From Chalara sp. BL73 (taxonomy: Eukaryota; Ascomycota; Leotiomycetes; Helotiales): 64,000 bases of DNA. Positions 55,240 to 64,000 of the stretch are shown one piece after another. Numbering within the stretch: the first letter of the stretch is position 1; every line of letters starts with the position of its first letter. Location: positions 868,001 to 932,000 of the forward strand of contig CAKJVC010000150.1 of NCBI GenBank assembly GCA_918026815.1. Direction: 5' to 3'. Position numbers and translations under genes: made by a program. The notes under the pieces were generated by a model. The model did no database searches. It saw only the letters and a program-made list of their open reading frames with translations, and was not told the origin of the DNA.

Positions 55240-56919
55240 ATTTAGGCTGAATTATTGGGCCAACGTTTGGAGGCGAAGGAAAAGCGTGTGCTTATGATAC
55301 GAGATCTGTGGGGAGGATTATCGACTCGTTGAATATCCCTTTCTAATGTTTGTCAACTGCGGATGTGGGTTCGTGGGAAAGGAGGTTAGAATATAAGTTC
55401 TTCGTGCTGTTATTATATCGAGCGTTGTCACTGCCCGTCCCAGAATTGCTTGGGCTGTTTGTTCTGCCCGTGGTCTCCGAAAGTGCAGTTTGTAATGCTG
55501 AGGCTGAGGTGGCGCGCATCCAGCGAATCAGGGCGATAGTCAGGAACTGCACTTTGACTCGTGCTCGGTTGCTATCCTATCAGCCCCTTCCTTCTCTTCC
55601 CGCCACCACTCTGTAGTGAAAGTGCAGAAGTTGAGCAAGCACAAAGTCATGAGCTACTGTACCTTTGGAGTGTTAAGACCGCGGGAATTACTGTATAGGA
55701 TAGGAATTGACTAAAAGCCTGCCTTTCAAAACAGTCCCCAAAATCCGTTGCCCGACAGGTTTGTGGTCGACAAGTCTACAGCCGACAAAGCCTGGAGCCT
55801 GTTGGTCATCGGCAATCTTGCGATCGTGGAAACCCTGTTCGCTTCATCCCAGCATTTTGTTATGAACTCGCCTATATTACAGTTCGCCAACTAAAAATAT
55901 AGGTCAAGCTCCCCCAACTGATTCGTTGCGTCGCCGCTTACGTAGACATCGTCACCCGTCCTCGTTATGCACAACCTAGAACCTGTTTCCAAAACAAACG
56001 ATGCCGGTTTTATAGCCAACATCACCACCACTCTTTACAGAAACCCTAACCTACGACTTAAATGGAGTCAGGATAATAATTTTTTTTCCAGTTAGTTTTA
56101 TTACTTAGTATTCGCAGTCAGGTCGTATAGTCGATCCTTACATACCCACCGACCTTATTTGGCCATTTAAGTCGGTCACAAATGATTTTGGCGAAAGATC
56201 TTTTTCCGATAAATGAGGGGGGGGGGGGGGGGGGGGGGCAAGAAAGATTATGGAAGCCCCAAGGTCTGGGCTGGAAAAGAGCACGGGGCTCTTTTCCAGA
56301 CATTCACGCAAATTGATCGGGAAAACAGCGAGCGGTCGGATCACGGCAAGCCCCCCGGTTAGCCTGAGCGGGAGCTCCCCTCCCCAAAAAAAAGATGCAA
56401 AACATACAACAGTAGGGATTCGCTGGTGGTCACCCACCCAACTACTAGTCTACCGATCTGAGGCTTATGTATGGCAGAGCGGACGGGATGCCCAGTTCTC
56501 CTCAGTCTATGGTCGTATGTAACAGGAACTGGCTGAATCAAGCTTTTATGTAACGAGCAAGCCTTTCGAAAAACCTTTTGGGGTCAGCTAACCCGCCAGC
56601 GCACCGACGCTCCTGATTCTCTCAAAGTTTTTTTTGTGTTTTGTTTGTTTTATGGGATTTTTTCCACGGGAATTCCTTGGTTGTTTCTTCTCAAGTTTTC
56701 TAGTGATATTAATCACGACGAGGTTACCCGGGACAAGACTTTAATCAGCAACTATGAGGCCCTTCTATTTAGGGCCCAACACTGCCAACAGCCAACACAA
56801 ACTTAGGGACTCATGGGCTAACCAACTATATTATTACATGCTCGGGCCCACCAACACCAACTCTCTTACTCTGCTCAAAAGCAACAATTGGAGAAAATCT
56901 AGCGGCCCCCGTTATCCGC
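55240..56919. other. 1.7-kb stretch without a supported gene
   Basis: Contains the promoter of the Clr5 gene and, towards 56.1-56.5 kb, a segment with a long G run. From about 56540 the sequence may be rDNA spacer attached to the LSU fragment. The frames here have no domain features. Confidence 0.35.
56217..56238. repeat. Poly-G tract, 22 bases
   Basis: An uninterrupted run of 22 G on the plus strand. It could be a true mononucleotide repeat or an assembly-sensitive site. No gene spans it. Confidence 0.85.
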
Positions 56920-57298
56920 TTACCCTCAGCTGATCCGCATAACAAGACACGTCTACAGCTTACAGGACGGAGGCCGTCAACTAAGTCGTATGCAAAGGAT
57001 TTATCTCCACGCATAGTAAAATTGCAAGACGTCAGCTAACGCGACGGACTTTCACCGCTGCGCAAATGCCAACAAGCTAAGATTCAGGGCGAATGGCCTA
57101 TTCGTACCGACTACGATGTGTGGGAGAAAAGCGTCCCTTTCTGGCATGGATTATGACTTAGAGGCGTTCAGCCATTATCCAGCAGATGATAGCTTCGCGG
57201 CACTGCCTTGTCAGACAGCCGCAAAAACCAATTATCTGGATCAGCGGTTCCTCTCGTACTAAGCTGAATTACCATTGCGACGCCGGTCATCAGTAGGA

Positions 57299-57345
<47 letters not shown>

Positions 57346-57352
57346 ATTGGAT
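56920..57352 (-). rRNA. Ectopic 3' fragment of large-subunit (25S/28S) rRNA
   Basis: Read on the minus strand, the sequence contains GGGAACGTGAGCTGGGTTTA, GACCGTCGTGAGACAGGTTA, CTTAGTACGAGAGGAACCGC, GATAATTGGTTTTTGCGGCT, GCCGCGAAGCTATCATCTGC and GGCTGAACGCCTCTAAGTCA, in the order of the eukaryotic LSU 3' end. It runs to a CTGTAAGC...GTAAGC segment near 56925 that corresponds to the gene's 3' terminus. It starts abruptly near 57352, has substitutions, and has no 18S or 5.8S beside it. It is a displaced, non-functional piece and not an rDNA unit. Sequence to ~56560 may be attached spacer. Confidence 0.85.
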
Positions 57353-57371
57353 CGGTGCAGCCTGGAAACTT

Positions 57372-58964
57372 ATGCTAGTCCTTTTAGTCGCCCGGCTCTT
57401 CCTCGATTGCCCAATCCACGCCCCAGGTCTCCACCCCAGATGCTTCTACGCTCAAGATCTCGTCAAGCGTAATGCCTACGAAAACAACTTCCTCGATAGC
57501 CAGCTGCTCTACAAATCTTCTAGACAAGCATATCGTGACAACCGGTGTTTGTGTGCCACAATGCCCTCCACAAGCGCCAGCGACTTCGATCTCCTTTTGG
57601 TATGTCACAAAAACCACTCCTATTTATCCGGCGTCCATTCTGTCTGCGACTCCAAGTTTATCAACCGTCGTGTTGGACAATGCAAGAGTGAGCTCCGATA
57701 CTAGAGTTTCCTTACATCTGGCTAATTGTTCACAGTTGCTGCGAAATATGTGCATTGGTATTAAATCTAACCCTAATCACATTCTCTTTGAACCTGCTTA
57801 TTCATTAGCAGGACAGGTATGAGCAAGCTCGTAGGCACGCCAACGAACACGGTTACTATCACGCGGCATCGAGATAGAAACATTCGAGAGGCGAATCGCA
57901 ATGCCGTGTGCAAGCAATCTTCAAAACTATCAATATGTGGCGTAGCAAAAGACCTCCCAGAGGGTTACCCAAGCTACTTCGGCGACGATATCCTTAATCG
58001 TTGGTATCTCAACCGAGAATGCGACGAAGTGAGTATATTCCCCTTATCATCTATGCGGCGTACGAGGCTAAAGGATTCCCAAGTTTTCTTTCGGTATGTA
58101 GATCCGCTGCGCCTCATGGCTATTTTAGGGACTACTGTGCTCATATTCTATCTTTCCCAAGCTTCATCATACGAAGGAGGACCAGGAGGCTCAACCTGGT
58201 GCGTCACAAAATGGGAGAACATTTGGGGTTCTGGCAGGATGAATGCGGCGAACCGGCTTTGAGATGGCCAGCGCTATGAAGTTATCATCGATCCCAACAG
58301 TTGGGATTGTAGTCAGAGCGGGCTGGTTGCCGGTGGAGGTCCTGCAGGTGCGTCGCGACCAGCCATCAAGGAAAGATGGGATCAAATATCGGTCGAGACC
58401 ATTAACGGCAGTACGTCCACATATTCTGTTGACCGCTCTAGAAAATCTACTAATCTCGCTCGACTAGCCGAGCTCTACACAGATGTATTTGGACCGGGCT
58501 AACATGGACTTGGAGTGTCTCTCGGCGAGCTGGATCTCGGAAGGTTCGTGCCTTCCTGCAATACGTATTTATATAGTACCAAGGAATGGGTGCTAACACT
58601 GAGCAAGCTACTCTCTCCAGTTTCGCGTCAACCAAGGAACAGTTGATGGCCTATTAGTTCTTGATGACGAAGGACAAGAAGCTACTGCATTCGCTGTCTC
58701 GCCAGTCACAAGTCTGCAAAACTTCGATATCAGCATCTCGGATCCCGTATACGGCGCCGTGCTCTTCGCAAGGACGACCCATACCAACATTAATATCACA
58801 TATTCATTCGTGAATGGATCAGGAACCGCATCGGGGTCAGCATCTCCAAGTGCCACGAGGAAGAGTTCAGGTGTATCAACGAGGCCCTTTGTTTCTGGCA
58901 AATCAATGTTTATTATTGCTTGGACGGTAGGGACGGCAGTGCTAAGCTCTCCAGCACTCTGATT
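57372..58964 (+). pseudogene. Secreted protein locus with NucA/NucB-like nuclease domain, disrupted or unresolved
   Basis: Three regions in different frames suggest one secreted protein. (1) 57372-57820: Ser/Thr/Pro-rich sequence (STPQVSTPDASTLKISSS). (2) 57819-58262: REANRNAVCKQSS, RECDE followed by a GTGAGT donor, and after a gap SSYEGGPGGSTWCVTKWEN. The CDE...SSYEGG...CV..EN order matches NucA/NucB-type deoxyribonucleases, but the usual YPFA after CDE is not intact. (3) 58600-58964: FRVNQGTVDGLLVLDDEGQE, and a Ser/Thr tail ending in a hydrophobic stretch (MFIIAWTVGTAVLSS), like a GPI-anchor signal. No single exon model connects all parts. The rDNA fragment abuts the 5' end. It is either a multi-intron gene or a decayed one. 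Confidence 0.4.
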
Positions 58965-59425
58965 GTAGTTGTGGCGTGGTTAGGAGAGCGTGGCTGGTAA
59001 GGTGCTTCAAAGCGGCCACTGGGTGATTGTCTCTGCTCGCTGAGGCGTAGACCTCTCGTGTGTGCAGACCTATGCGCCTGATGAATACCATGCTCCACCG
59101 CCATTCCATTCGCTCATCCTCCCCCATACTGCTGATTACATGACAAAGAACCCGGATCTTCAAGTTTGCTATTACTTTCTGTACATCCCACATATGCAGT
59201 ACATCATCTTAAAAATGAGGTCATCTGCCTTTCAATCCTGCCGCAGTTTACTTCCCTCGAGGCTGATCTAAAGAAGAAGTTTGGTACTTTTCAAACCAAG
59301 CCGCAAAACTACCCTCCTACTGAATGCTACTGAATTTTTGTTAAATTTTACACTTGCCTTTATCGTTGTGTTGTAATCCTTGATGGAACCACTGGGGATT
59401 TATGAACAGGAACCTCTAGGGATTT
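58965..59425. other. Intergenic, no gene supported
   Basis: Short broken frames only. The right part (59270-59425) may already belong to the retroelement described next. Confidence 0.35.
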
Positions 59426-60189
59426 TATCAAAGTGAAAAGTGCTTGATTTTGCGATCTCGTACAACTTGATAAAGTGTTAGATTAGTCCAAGTCTAGACC
59501 AATTTCCTTGAATGTTTCGTATTCGTACGAATCCGTATTGTTGTTTACAGGTTGTTCATTTGTTTCAGGAGTTTGTTCAGGAGTGATTAACTGCTGATTG
59601 TTTTCGTACGAAGTTTGATCATTCAATTCAGACTCTGGAAGTTCTGTGTCCATTTCTTCTTGATTTTGAGTTCCTGTATCAACTGTAATTGAATCGTATA
59701 CTTCTTCTTGTTCTGGTTCTGCATATAGCGTTTGAATTGTGCGAAATGTAGTAACCGGAATTGGATTGTAGTCATACGAAGGATCATAGAACTGTGATTC
59801 ATCAAACGTAACATCTCGAGTCACAATAACTTTTCTTTGTCTTGGAATCCACACTCGAAAAATGTTTGATGATTCATATCCCACAAGAAACCCAATTTCA
59901 GCTTTTGGATCCGTACGATCTAGCTTGAGTCTTCTCTGAATCAGTGGATAGGCTTTGCATCCATATGAAACAAGGTGTCTCAAGTCTGGACATGGATTGA
60001 CTCTTTGTACGAAAACGATCAGCAGTTAATCACTCCTGAACAAACTCCTGAAACAGAAGAACAACCTGTAAACAACAATACGGATTCGTACGAATACGAA
60101 ACATTCAAGGAATTGGTTTAGCCTTGGACCAATCCAACATTTTATCAAGTTGTACAAGATCGCAAAATCAAGCACTTTTCACTTTGATA
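59426..60189 (-). mobile_element. Ty1-copia retrotransposon fragment with inverted duplication
   Basis: The minus-strand frame 59983-59483 reads HLVSYGCKAYPLIQRRLKLD, then IGFLVGYESSNIFRVWIP and VIVTRDVTFDESQFYDP. These are the conserved residues after the integrase core in copia polyproteins. A Glu/Gln/Asn-rich spacer follows. Neither the integrase core nor the reverse transcriptase is present. About 190 bases at 59426-59615 are repeated in inverted orientation at about 60000-60189, with roughly 90% identity by eye, leaving ~400 bases between. Confidence 0.75.
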
Positions 60190-60496
60190 GATTTCATGTC
60201 GAAGCGCAACTCTGAAGTCGTTGAACAAACTTAGGGTAAGCTCGGGTTAAATTCACACCGCATCTGTGGAAGGTCACATGGCTGAAAACAGTACCCTGAT
60301 TGAACTCGAAGGGTTATTGGCCAACACCGAGAGGCTGGTGATTTCGTGATTTTACCCGTTTTTTCTGGCCAACCACTTTTCAAGTTTCTGCCACAATATG
60401 AAGCATTATCTTGGCGACATTAAAGTCCCTGCTTGCTGCACATTTAATTGCTAAATTAAGACACGGGAGCGCCAGTCTAACGTATGAGTGACACGT

Positions 60497-60505
60497 TAAA
60501 AAGAA
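60497..60505. repeat. Left target-site duplication of the MULE (TAAAAAGAA)
   Basis: Nine bases immediately outside the left terminal inverted repeat, identical to 63086-63094 outside the right one. Confidence 0.9.
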
Positions 60506-60578
60506 CGGCAAATATCTCAAATACCATCAAAAAGTCGATAAATATCTGAAATACCACCACTGAATTTGGAGGCTTTCT
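60506..60578. repeat. Left terminal inverted repeat of the MULE
   Basis: Starts CGGCAAATATCT and ends GGAGGCTTTCT. Pairs with 63013-63085, with six mismatches. Confidence 0.9.
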
Positions 60579-60593
60579 CATATACCACAAATG

Positions 60594-60720
60594 ATGGTAT
60601 TTCAGAAAGCCACCAAATAATTGATGGTATTTGAGAAAGCCTCCAACACTCTTAAATTTTTAATGGTATTTCAGAAAGCCACCAAATAATTGATGGTATT
60701 TGAGAAAGCCTTCAACACTC
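60594..60720. repeat. Subterminal 58-bp direct repeats of the MULE
   Basis: 60594-60651 and 60663-60720 are almost identical (ATGGTATTTCAGAAAGCC... to ...CAACACTC). They may be transposase binding sites. The ATGGTATTT unit also recurs in the terminal repeats. Confidence 0.85.
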
Positions 60721-60803
60721 GCTGTAAGCACGTTGTAGGTACGCTGTAAGTAGAATATTGGCCAGAAATCAATGTACTTTTATTGTTGTATTCCTAAAAT
60801 CAA

Positions 60804-62774
60804 TTATATTCCATACGCTTTCCCAGACCTTGTAGAAAATCGTAAAGCTAGATCTGTAGGTTGAATAGAATCTTGATCGAAAATATCGCTGTCGACTTCT
60901 GAAAAGTTATAGCTGCTATCACTTGTATCCAGCTCAATAGCCTGATCAACCTCTTCAATTTGTATGCCTAACTCTTGATCGAGGCGTGATTCCTCTTCTT
61001 CGTCGGTACTCAATTGATCCTCTTCTTCCTCTCTACTATCCTCATTCTCAGATTCCGATTGTAGCCATTCGTAAGCTCGTTCTCGACGTCCATTTGAAAC
61101 AGGCTGATTTGTACAACGACGGCGATTATGACCCCATTCAAGGCAATTCCCACAGCGTGTTTGTTTTCTGCTCCACTGGCCTTTGCGTACGCGTTTTGTT
61201 CGAGGTCGGCCAGCTGCTTTGCGCAAAATCGGTGGCTTAATTGAATCGTCACGAGGAAGGTTTTCGATTGAAACTGGTAGTACTGTATGGCGGTAAGTCG
61301 ACTCGTAAGCCTGCGTAGTGAAATACTGATCAAAAAGCTCAATTGAATCGATTCGCAGAAATTTTGCAGCGGCAATTGCGTGAGAACAAGGCGATTGATA
61401 CTCATTGAAATCTGTACAGTCGCAATACTTTTGATTCAAAACAACTACCCACTTCCGGCCTGATTCAGGATCCTCGACTTGCGCAATATTTTGATCTGAA
61501 AGATAAACTCGATATCGACGAGAAGCTTGTATTCGGCTTTTGAATTTGGCCATTGGCACGTTAGCAAGATCATTAGATTTGCTAGTTTCTGAACGCCTTT
61601 TGAACCACGTTTCAGTCGCTGCCAAATAAATACCGTCTAGTAATCGAAGAGGAGGCAAACGTCGATAATCACTCCAAACTGAATTCAACGATTCGACAAT
61701 ATTAGAAGTATTATGGCCAAATCGAGGATATTTAGAATATGCTCTAGTCCAAAGCTCTTTGTCGATATTGCAAAGGTAATCGAAAGCAGGCGTACTTAGT
61801 TCTTTCAACTTCATCATTTCGGCTTTGAACAACAATGGCGTTTTAGCTTTACATGCTCTCCAGAAAAGTGGCTTCACTTTGTTACCGAATCTTTGCTGTA
61901 AGTTATCTGCAATATGCTGACAACAGTGAAGATGAATTGCTGCAGGATACTCCTCTACTATAGCTTTCGCCATACCCTTTTCACGATCAGAAATAAAAGT
62001 ATGGCGACGTTGCAAAGTTACTGGAAAAGCAATCTTTAAATGACGTAAAAACCAGCTCCACCAATACTCTTCTTCAATAGGTACTAATGCCCAGGCTAAA
62101 GGCACTACTTTGTCGTTGGCGTCGATTCCACAACAAATCAACAATATCATACGATATCGCGACTTTGTATGAGTTCCATCAAGAGCAAAGAACTGACGAA
62201 GCTGTTTTGCAGCTAAACGAAGAGGGCCTGGAGCAAAAAAAGCTGCTTGGAATACGTTATCAGCCTGCGTTTGAAGTACAGCGTAATTGTTTTCATCGAT
62301 TTCTTTGAACCTTTCGATATAGCTAGGAAATAGCGCAAACGATTCAGTTTCATCACCATACATCTCGTCGAGAACAGCCTGCTTTACACGATACGCTTGA
62401 AGGTACGGAATTTTGTTATAAAATTGCAAGCGTTCAGTTGATTGAATTTGCTTTGGAGTAATTCTAGGATTCTCGATAATCGAAGAACGGTGATGAGGTA
62501 TTATATACTCCAAACTGTTTGTATTTGAAGCTTGAAAGTGACTTGCAGGAGAGCAAGTATGGGGTTCCAGATGAGTTATAACAACTCCTTTTCTTTTAGA
62601 ATTACAAGCTCTAATTTTGAACTTGCAGTTACGCGGCGTTCGACATACAATATTGAATCGTTTTTTATCTGAATGAGTAGCTTTCCATGATTCAGAAGCG
62701 TTTGCAACAAAGCTTTTGATAGCTAACTTAGCTGAAGAAATATCAGGAAACGTAGAGCCTATTTCGAGAGCCAT
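60804..62774 (-). CDS. MULE transposase, full length
   Basis: A 656-residue single-exon protein, ATG at 62774, stop at 60804. The N-terminal FLYWCH/FAR1-like part (MALEIGSTFPDISSAKLAI; CRTPRNCKFKIRAC, then THLEPHTC) suggests zinc-dependent DNA binding. The MULE catalytic core follows: FFALDGTHTKSRYRMILLIC (first Asp), PIEEEYWWSWFLRHL, FISDREKGMAKAI (second Asp), HLHCCQHIADNLQQRF and NTSNIVESLNSVW (Glu). A SWIM zinc finger (CDCTDFNEYQSPCSHAIAAA) and a CCHC knuckle (CGNCLEWGHNRRRC) come next, then a strongly acidic tail (SREEEEDQLSTDEEEESRLD). All expected domains are present and unbroken. It acts in the nucleus to cut and paste the element. Confidence 0.95.
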   Translation of the reverse strand: MALEIGSTFPDISSAKLAIKSFVANASESWKATHSDKKRFNIVCRTPRNCKFKIRACNSKRKGVVITHLEPHTCSPASHFQASNTNSLEYIIPHHRSSIIENPRITPKQIQSTERLQFYNKIPYLQAYRVKQAVLDEMYGDETESFALFPSYIERFKEIDENNYAVLQTQADNVFQAAFFAPGPLRLAAKQLRQFFALDGTHTKSRYRMILLICCGIDANDKVVPLAWALVPIEEEYWWSWFLRHLKIAFPVTLQRRHTFISDREKGMAKAIVEEYPAAIHLHCCQHIADNLQQRFGNKVKPLFWRACKAKTPLLFKAEMMKLKELSTPAFDYLCNIDKELWTRAYSKYPRFGHNTSNIVESLNSVWSDYRRLPPLRLLDGIYLAATETWFKRRSETSKSNDLANVPMAKFKSRIQASRRYRVYLSDQNIAQVEDPESGRKWVVVLNQKYCDCTDFNEYQSPCSHAIAAAKFLRIDSIELFDQYFTTQAYESTYRHTVLPVSIENLPRDDSIKPPILRKAAGRPRTKRVRKGQWSRKQTRCGNCLEWGHNRRRCTNQPVSNGRRERAYEWLQSESENEDSREEEEDQLSTDEEEESRLDQELGIQIEEVDQAIELDTSDSSYNFSEVDSDIFDQDSIQPTDLALRFSTRSGKAYGI

Positions 62775-62878
62775 GATACGATATCGATAAAATTACAATT
62801 GAAAGGAATAAAAGGATTTCAAGTTACAATAGTATTAAGGTTTGTGGGTCATGTGTTTTAGTCTCTTGGCGGCAAATG

Positions 62879-62989
62879 GTGGTACGTCAGATATCTGCCA
62901 ACAAAATGATGGTATTTCAGAAAGATTACCTGTAACTACTAGAATATCTGAAATACCATCATTTGGTTGGCAGATATCTGACGTACCAC
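62879..62989. repeat. Subterminal inverted repeat (43-bp arms) of the MULE
   Basis: 62879-62921 and 62947-62989 are reverse complements with one mismatch (GTGGTACGTCAGATATCTGC... arms), and can form a hairpin inside the right end of the element. Confidence 0.9.
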
Positions 62990-63012
62990 TGTTTCAAAAC
63001 GGTGGTACGCCC

Positions 63013-63085
63013 AGAAAGCCTCCAAATTTAGTGGTGGTATTTGAGATATTTACTGACTTTTCGATGGTATTTCAGATATTTGCCG
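63013..63085. repeat. Right terminal inverted repeat of the MULE
   Basis: Reverse complement of the left repeat with six mismatches. Ends in GCCG before the TAAAAAGAA duplication at 63086-63094. Confidence 0.9.
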
Positions 63086-63094
63086 TAAAAAGAA
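63086..63094. repeat. Right target-site duplication of the MULE (TAAAAAGAA)
   Basis: Identical to 60497-60505. Confidence 0.9.
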
Positions 63095-63339
63095 TTAGAT
63101 TATCTATTCTTCCCTTCGTTTGTTGAATTGTCAGGTGCTACTTCATACCTTTTAGTCGATACCATCAGATTTTTCAACTTGAGAAGCCGCTATGGATGTT
63201 TGAATTGATTTTATTCAATCTGTGCTTCAGGTTCTCTTTGATTGCGCGAACGTCGCCTTGTTCTTAGCAGTACTGTCTAGACAGACTCTGTCTTCAATCC
63301 CTGCGCACTGATACCCGGTGTTGCTTTACCAGCCCTGCC

Positions 63340-64000
63340 ATGACTACCCTCGATTTGTTTAGCAGAGCCCTTGGAGACGTGCCAAAGCTTTCCTGTGGGG
63401 CAATACAGCCCGGCACTACCCCAGAATTTTCTCTTGAGTGCTTGCGAACAAGTGCAAAATGCTTTGCGCTTCCATATGGTGGTTTGGGGTTTGTATCTCA
63501 TATCCTGACATACTACTGCCTTGTTATGAATCTCCTTGAGAGGACACCACTTAGGCCATGGAAGCACGCAGAACACTCACGCTGGAATCTCTTTCTCGGG
63601 TGTGCTGCGCTCATCATCACAACAGTCACCGCTGTCTTAGCAACAAGGAGATGCAATAACAAATACGACCTCGAGTTTTTGAACGCCTGGTTGATATGCA
63701 CTTCGGTAGCAAGTGCTGTAGCGGGGATTATGGGACGTGGGACATGGCTGTTCATGAGATCTCGATGGTGGTTCCTGCGTTCTCGAAAACCGGCAGATGA
63801 CCAACTCGATATCAACTACCACCCACAGCCGTTGGAGCAGAATTTGGAGAGCTCACAACCTGTTCAAGATGTGGAGCGCCGTGAGAGATGGGGTCAGCGA
63901 GTAACTCGGTTTGCAGTGATAGGGACTTGGCTTACTGGTGGAATTCTAGGGCTATTAGCGTCCTTGAATAGCTTGATTCTGACATGGAAAGCCGCTCCTG
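63340..64000 (+). CDS. Multi-pass membrane protein of unknown function, partial at the window end
   Basis: The frame starting ATG at 63340 stays open for 220 codons to the last base, so the gene runs out of the window. It begins MTTLDLFSRALGDVPKLSCG. Four hydrophobic segments can be seen: GGLGFVSHILTYYCLVMNLL, LFLGCAALIITTVTAVLA, LICTSVASAVAGIMG and FAVIGTWLTGGILGLLASL. A cytosolic-like hydrophilic loop (PADDQLDINYHPQPLEQNLE) sits between the third and fourth. The short PLRPWKH motif after helix 1 recalls a family of fungal integral membrane proteins of unknown role. The minus-strand frames over this stretch (63277-63822) look like shadows. The start could lie further upstream if there is a 5' exon. 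Confidence 0.65.
   Translation, partial: MTTLDLFSRALGDVPKLSCGAIQPGTTPEFSLECLRTSAKCFALPYGGLGFVSHILTYYCLVMNLLERTPLRPWKHAEHSRWNLFLGCAALIITTVTAVLATRRCNNKYDLEFLNAWLICTSVASAVAGIMGRGTWLFMRSRWWFLRSRKPADDQLDINYHPQPLEQNLESSQPVQDVERRERWGQRVTRFAVIGTWLTGGILGLLASLNSLILTWKAAP

Larger units (their letters stand above)
60506..63085 (-). mobile_element. Mutator-like element (MULE), apparently intact
   Basis: A 2,580-bp element with 73-bp terminal inverted repeats (60506-60578 and 63013-63085, 67 of 73 identical), a perfect 9-bp target duplication, and one full-length transposase frame. Subterminal structure: two direct 58-bp copies on the left (60594-60651 and 60663-60720, differing at about one position) and a 43-bp inverted pair on the right (62879-62921 and 62947-62989). 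Perfect target duplication and an open transposase indicate recent insertion and likely current or recent activity. Confidence 0.93.

Noticed and set aside
56217..56238. G22 run as a telomere or G-quadruplex element
   Set aside because: A single mononucleotide run without TTAGGG-type repeats. More likely a simple repeat or assembly-sensitive tract.
63277..63822. Minus-strand frames at the right edge
   Set aside because: The plus strand is open for 220 codons with a hydrophobic-helix pattern through the same bases, so the minus frames are shadows.

Overview
This window is nuclear DNA of a filamentous ascomycete (Pezizomycotina, probably Sordariomycetes). The evidence is genes with 45-80 nt GT-AG introns carrying CTAAC/CTGAC-type branch sites, fungal-only families (HET, Zn2Cys6, CFEM-GPCR, Clr5, LaeA-like methyltransferase, STAND/NACHT receptors), and fungal transposons (Fot1/pogo, MULE, Tad-type LINE, Ty1-copia, LTR pieces). 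Many dead genes carry stop codons that a single CpA->TpA change would explain (CAG/CAA->TAG/TAA, TGG->TAG). This resembles repeat-induced point mutation (RIP). The mix of incompatibility-type genes, secondary-metabolism genes, relics and transposons suggests an accessory or subtelomeric compartment.

Layout. 1-8 kb: LTR and LINE scraps, a decayed ankyrin/subtilisin gene (minus), a 5'-truncated DUF4804-like fragment (plus) and a HET-domain scrap. 8-12 kb: a Zn2Cys6 regulator divergent from an NmrA-like oxidoreductase. 12-18.3 kb: an LTR, a single-pass membrane protein gene, a kinase relic, and a dead Fot1/pogo element with perfect 90-bp inverted repeats. 18.9-20.6 kb: a CFEM/Pth11-like receptor. 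22.3-24.3 kb: a HET gene broken by one TAG. 25.5-28.6 kb: a cytochrome P450 divergent from a methyltransferase (a minimal metabolic gene pair). 29-31 kb: transporter and LINE remnants.

31.5-36.9 kb is the most unusual locus. It is a STAND/NLR-type gene with an alpha/beta hydrolase, a NACHT ATPase and about 14 ankyrin repeats with high internal conservation. Its C-terminal WD40 propeller looks like that of the general co-repressor Tup1/RcoA, not like generic NLR WD40 repeats. One TAG separates the hydrolase from the NACHT part.

40.2-42.5 kb: an intact 769-residue HET protein. 44.6-49.7 kb: a second P450 and an MFS sugar transporter. 50-53 kb: LTRs and a decayed NmrA-like gene. 53-55.2 kb: a Clr5-domain protein gene. 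56.9-57.35 kb: an ectopic 3' fragment of LSU rRNA. 57.4-59 kb: a secreted NucA/NucB-like nuclease locus. 59.4-60.2 kb: a copia fragment with an inverted duplication. 60.5-63.1 kb: an apparently intact, recently inserted Mutator-like element with a perfect 9-bp target duplication. 63.3 kb to the end: the start of a multi-pass membrane protein gene.

Taken together, the HET genes, the NLR and the hydrolase fit a self/non-self recognition neighbourhood that is being eroded by mutation and transposition. The two P450 loci, the methyltransferase, the NmrA-like enzyme, the Zn2Cys6 factor and the sugar transporter are the metabolic genes. Exon coordinates were worked out by eye from splice signals and reading-frame continuity. 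Family assignments come from motif recognition without a database search.
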